This document shows positions 5,904 through 7,004 of a stretch of DNA of 7,004 nt, in pieces (the first letter of the stretch is position 1; each line of letters starts with the position of its first letter). The DNA is from an uncultured bacterium. Lineage in GTDB: Bacteria > Verrucomicrobiota > Kiritimatiellia > RFP12 > UBA1067. The stretch is from positions 1 through 7,004 of the forward strand of contig CACYEO010000049.1 of assembly GCA_902773475.1 (NCBI GenBank), written 5' to 3'. The notes beneath the pieces were generated by a model. The model searched no databases, was not told the DNA's origin, and worked only from the letters and a program-made list of their open reading frames with translations. The position numbers and the translations under genes were made by a program.

Positions 5904-6818
5904 TCACTTGCCAATTCCCTTGACGACTTCTTCAAGGTGTTCTTTGATCTGAAAAAGTTCCGCGATCTTGTCCACATCCACGCCGGCGGCTTTTGCCTTG
6001 GCCTCGTAGACCTTGACGTCCGCGAGTATCGCGGTGAACTTTTCGCGCGCGAGGGGATCGAGTTCCTCGCGGATCTTCTCGATTTTCTCCTTGGAGGGCT
6101 TTTTATCGCCGCAGCGCTTGGCGAATTCGCGGTTCAGTTCCCTGAGCACCTTCTCGAGCTTGGCCGAGACCGGTCTCACGTAAGCGAATTCCGGGTATTT
6201 CGGCCCGTACTTGGCGGAATCGGCAGAGAGGAGTTCTTCGACATATCCGGCGTTGGCGTTGAGCGTTTCCTCATCGGCGCCGCTGAAGAACGCGTCGATT
6301 TTGGCGAGACGTTCCGGGGTGCCCTTGCCGAGCGCGGAGACCTCGCGCTTGAACGCTTCAAGCCCGCGCGCGGATTTCACCTTGGAATCGATGTGTTCGA
6401 GATATTTGACGGGGCCGCCGGCGCGGTAGCCCGTCTTCGCCACAACGTCGCCGTTCGCGTCCAGCAGAAGAACCGTCGGGAAGCCGCCGACTCCGTACTT
6501 CTCCACCAGTCCGGGATTCTGTTTTGCCGCCTTTTCGGAAAGGAGCGACTTGTCGCTGGGGCTGTCTACCATCAAAAGCACGAACTTGTTCGTGGCGGAT
6601 TCGAGGAATTCCGGCCTGGCGAAAACCTCTCTGTCGAGTTTCTTGCACCACCCGCACCAGTCGCTGCCCGAGAAATCGGCCAGGATGAACTTGTTTTCCG
6701 CCGCCGCGCGGGCTTTGGCGGCGTCGAAATCGTCCGTCCAGCCGGCGGGCGTGGATGTCGCGGCGAACGCCGCGGAAGCCGCAAGCGAGGCCGCGGCGGC
6801 AAAGAAGGTCTTCTTCAT
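5904..6818 (-). CDS. Exported thioredoxin-fold protein with helical C-terminal extension
   Basis: The 304-residue product starts with a Sec signal peptide: MKK, an Ala-rich hydrophobic core and a likely cleavage at AFA-A (after residue 19). The mature part is a thioredoxin fold: FILADFSGSDWCGWCKKL (44-61) holds the redox pair Cys55-Cys58, and GGFPTVLLLDANG (111-123) holds the conserved cis-Pro114. The GSDWCGWC form is common in exported thioredoxin-like proteins of PVC bacteria. After about residue 145 come some 160 residues with no thioredoxin pattern, rich in Lys, Glu and Ala, probably helical and perhaps coiled-coil (about 219-303), with a lone Cys236. Likely roles are thiol-disulfide exchange or repair in the periplasm; the extension may bind a partner. 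ATG at 6818 was chosen over upstream in-frame starts (6839, 7001) because AAAGGA lies 7 bases ahead and the signal peptide begins there. The 43-base gap and hairpin before the S1 gene leave operon membership open. Confidence 0.88.
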   Translation of the reverse strand: MKKTFFAAAASLAASAAFAATSTPAGWTDDFDAAKARAAAENKFILADFSGSDWCGWCKKLDREVFARPEFLESATNKFVLLMVDSPSDKSLLSEKAAKQNPGLVEKYGVGGFPTVLLLDANGDVVAKTGYRAGGPVKYLEHIDSKVKSARGLEAFKREVSALGKGTPERLAKIDAFFSGADEETLNANAGYVEELLSADSAKYGPKYPEFAYVRPVSAKLEKVLRELNREFAKRCGDKKPSKEKIEKIREELDPLAREKFTAILADVKVYEAKAKAAGVDVDKIAELFQIKEHLEEVVKGIGK

Positions 6819-6825
6819 CGGTGTA

Positions 6826-6831
6826 TCCTTT
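6826..6831 (-). promoter_or_regulatory. Ribosome binding site of the thioredoxin-like gene
   Basis: On the minus strand this reads AAAGGA with 7 bases to the ATG at 6818. It favours that start over the in-frame ATG at 6839, which would put extra charged residues before the signal peptide. Confidence 0.6.
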
Positions 6832-6840
6832 CGTTTCATG

Positions 6841-6858
6841 CCGCGCGACAGTGCGCGG
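6841..6858 (-). promoter_or_regulatory. Leader hairpin upstream of the thioredoxin-like gene
   Basis: CCGCGC (6841-6846) and GCGCGG (6853-6858) form a 6-bp all-GC stem with a 6-base loop. It would lie in the untranslated leader, 9 bases before the ribosome binding site if the promoter candidate just upstream is right. It could affect mRNA stability or translation, or be chance in GC-rich DNA. Confidence 0.3.
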
Positions 6859-6861
6859 AAA

Positions 6862-6887
6862 ACAACTGCACAGTTTAGCACAACTGC
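6862..6887. repeat. Direct repeat ACAACTGC flanking the promoter candidate
   Basis: ACAACTGC occurs at 6862-6869 and 6880-6887, starting 18 bases apart. AACTG-ca-CAGTT (6864-6875) adds a short inverted repeat overlapping the first copy and the proposed -10. Two sites spaced near two helical turns around a promoter could be an operator, but the repeats are short. Confidence 0.3.
6872..6880 (-). promoter_or_regulatory. Weak extended -10 promoter candidate for the thioredoxin-like gene
   Basis: On the minus strand TGC (6878-6880) is followed by TAAACT (6872-6877): a TGn extended -10 followed by a hexamer matching 4 of 6 consensus bases, in a relatively AT-rich pocket about 55 bases before the ATG. 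No good -35 hexamer stands at 16-18 bases, so this depends on the extended -10 alone. The same TGn-TAAA arrangement occurs before the Gfo/Idh/MocA gene. Confidence 0.35.
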
Positions 6888-6926
6888 GCGGCGCGAAGCA
6901 GGGGGGGGTGTCGCGCGCCGGTACGG

Positions 6927-6987
6927 CCAACGCATTAAAAGCCGATTCTTCCCCTTTGGGGCCCCTGAATCGTTTTTAATGCGTTGG
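6927..6987. terminator. Long imperfect inverted repeat, likely bidirectional terminator or small palindromic element
   Basis: A perfect 14-bp outer arm CCAACGCATTAAAA (6927-6940) pairs with TTTTAATGCGTTGG (6974-6987). Inside, CGATTC (6943-6948) pairs with GAATCG (6967-6972), and CCCC (6951-6954) with GGGG (6958-6961) around a TTT loop. The inner hairpin is flanked by AAAA on one side and TTTTT on the other, so each strand shows a stem followed by a T-run, as in bidirectional intrinsic terminators. It stands upstream of the thioredoxin-like gene, so it could end a minus-strand gene lying beyond the right edge. The GC-containing outer arms beyond the A/T tracts are more than a plain terminator needs. 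Confidence 0.55.
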
Positions 6988-7004
6988 AAACGTCTCAGCA
7001 ACCA

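Noticed and set aside
4445..5923. 492-codon plus-strand frame antisense to the S1 gene and part of the unknown gene
   Set aside because: It crosses a gene boundary on the other strand and its composition (Arg, His, Ala-rich) is that of an antisense shadow; the S1 repeats on the minus strand are clear.
5736..6878. 380-codon plus-strand frame antisense to the thioredoxin-like gene
   Set aside because: The opposite strand encodes a signal peptide, CxxC and cis-Pro in order, so this frame is a shadow.
6819..7001. N-terminal extension of the thioredoxin-like protein to 7001
   Set aside because: It would run through the long inverted repeat and bury the signal peptide inside the protein; the ATG at 6818 has a well-placed ribosome binding site.
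6988..7004. Terminal ACCA at the right edge as a tRNA 3' end
   Set aside because: No T-arm sequence of the GTTCRAN type or cloverleaf stems precede it; the upstream sequence is the inverted repeat.

Overview
This is a GC-rich bacterial stretch in which every gene I can support lies on the minus strand, so the map reads right to left. No RNA gene, transposase, CRISPR array or phage gene is visible. The protein set suggests a member of the Planctomycetes-Verrucomicrobia-Lentisphaerae-Kiritimatiellae (PVC) group or a relative. The clues are a Tat-exported Gfo/Idh/MocA oxidoreductase of the type common there (TPDHTHA and QKP motifs), an exported thioredoxin-fold protein with a WCGWC active site, and a short type IIA topoisomerase B subunit resembling the Bacteroidetes/PVC ParE type. 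The phylum assignment is inference from recalled family resemblance, not from a search.

Layout, right to left. Positions 6819-7004 are non-coding. They hold a long imperfect inverted repeat (6927-6987, probably a bidirectional terminator or a small palindromic element), a run of eight G, a weak extended -10 promoter candidate with short repeats around it, and a leader hairpin. Next is an exported thioredoxin-like protein (5904-6818). After a 43-base gap with a small hairpin comes a compact run of genes: a four-repeat S1-domain RNA-binding protein (4637-5860), an unrecognised 222-residue protein (3972-4640) joined to it by an ATGA stop/start overlap, L-aspartate oxidase NadB (2371-3984, GTG start, overlapping the unknown gene by 13 bases), and a ParE/GyrB-type topoisomerase subunit (487-2334) 36 bases further on. 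A GC-rich hairpin sits directly at the parE stop codon. An AT-rich promoter region (about 420-460) and a good ribosome binding site then lead into the Tat-exported Gfo/Idh/MocA protein, which runs off the left edge with 130 codons visible.

The S1 - unknown - nadB - parE run looks like one transcription unit joining RNA binding, an unknown function, the first step of NAD biosynthesis and chromosome topology. This looks like a housekeeping cluster, not a dedicated system. NadB and ParE both keep their key catalytic residues. The points most worth a second look are the unknown coupled protein, the EGLSAGG form of the normally EGDSAGG TOPRIM motif in ParE, the C-terminal helical extension of the thioredoxin-like protein, and the long inverted repeat at the right end. 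I see no clear sign of a new defence or mobile system.
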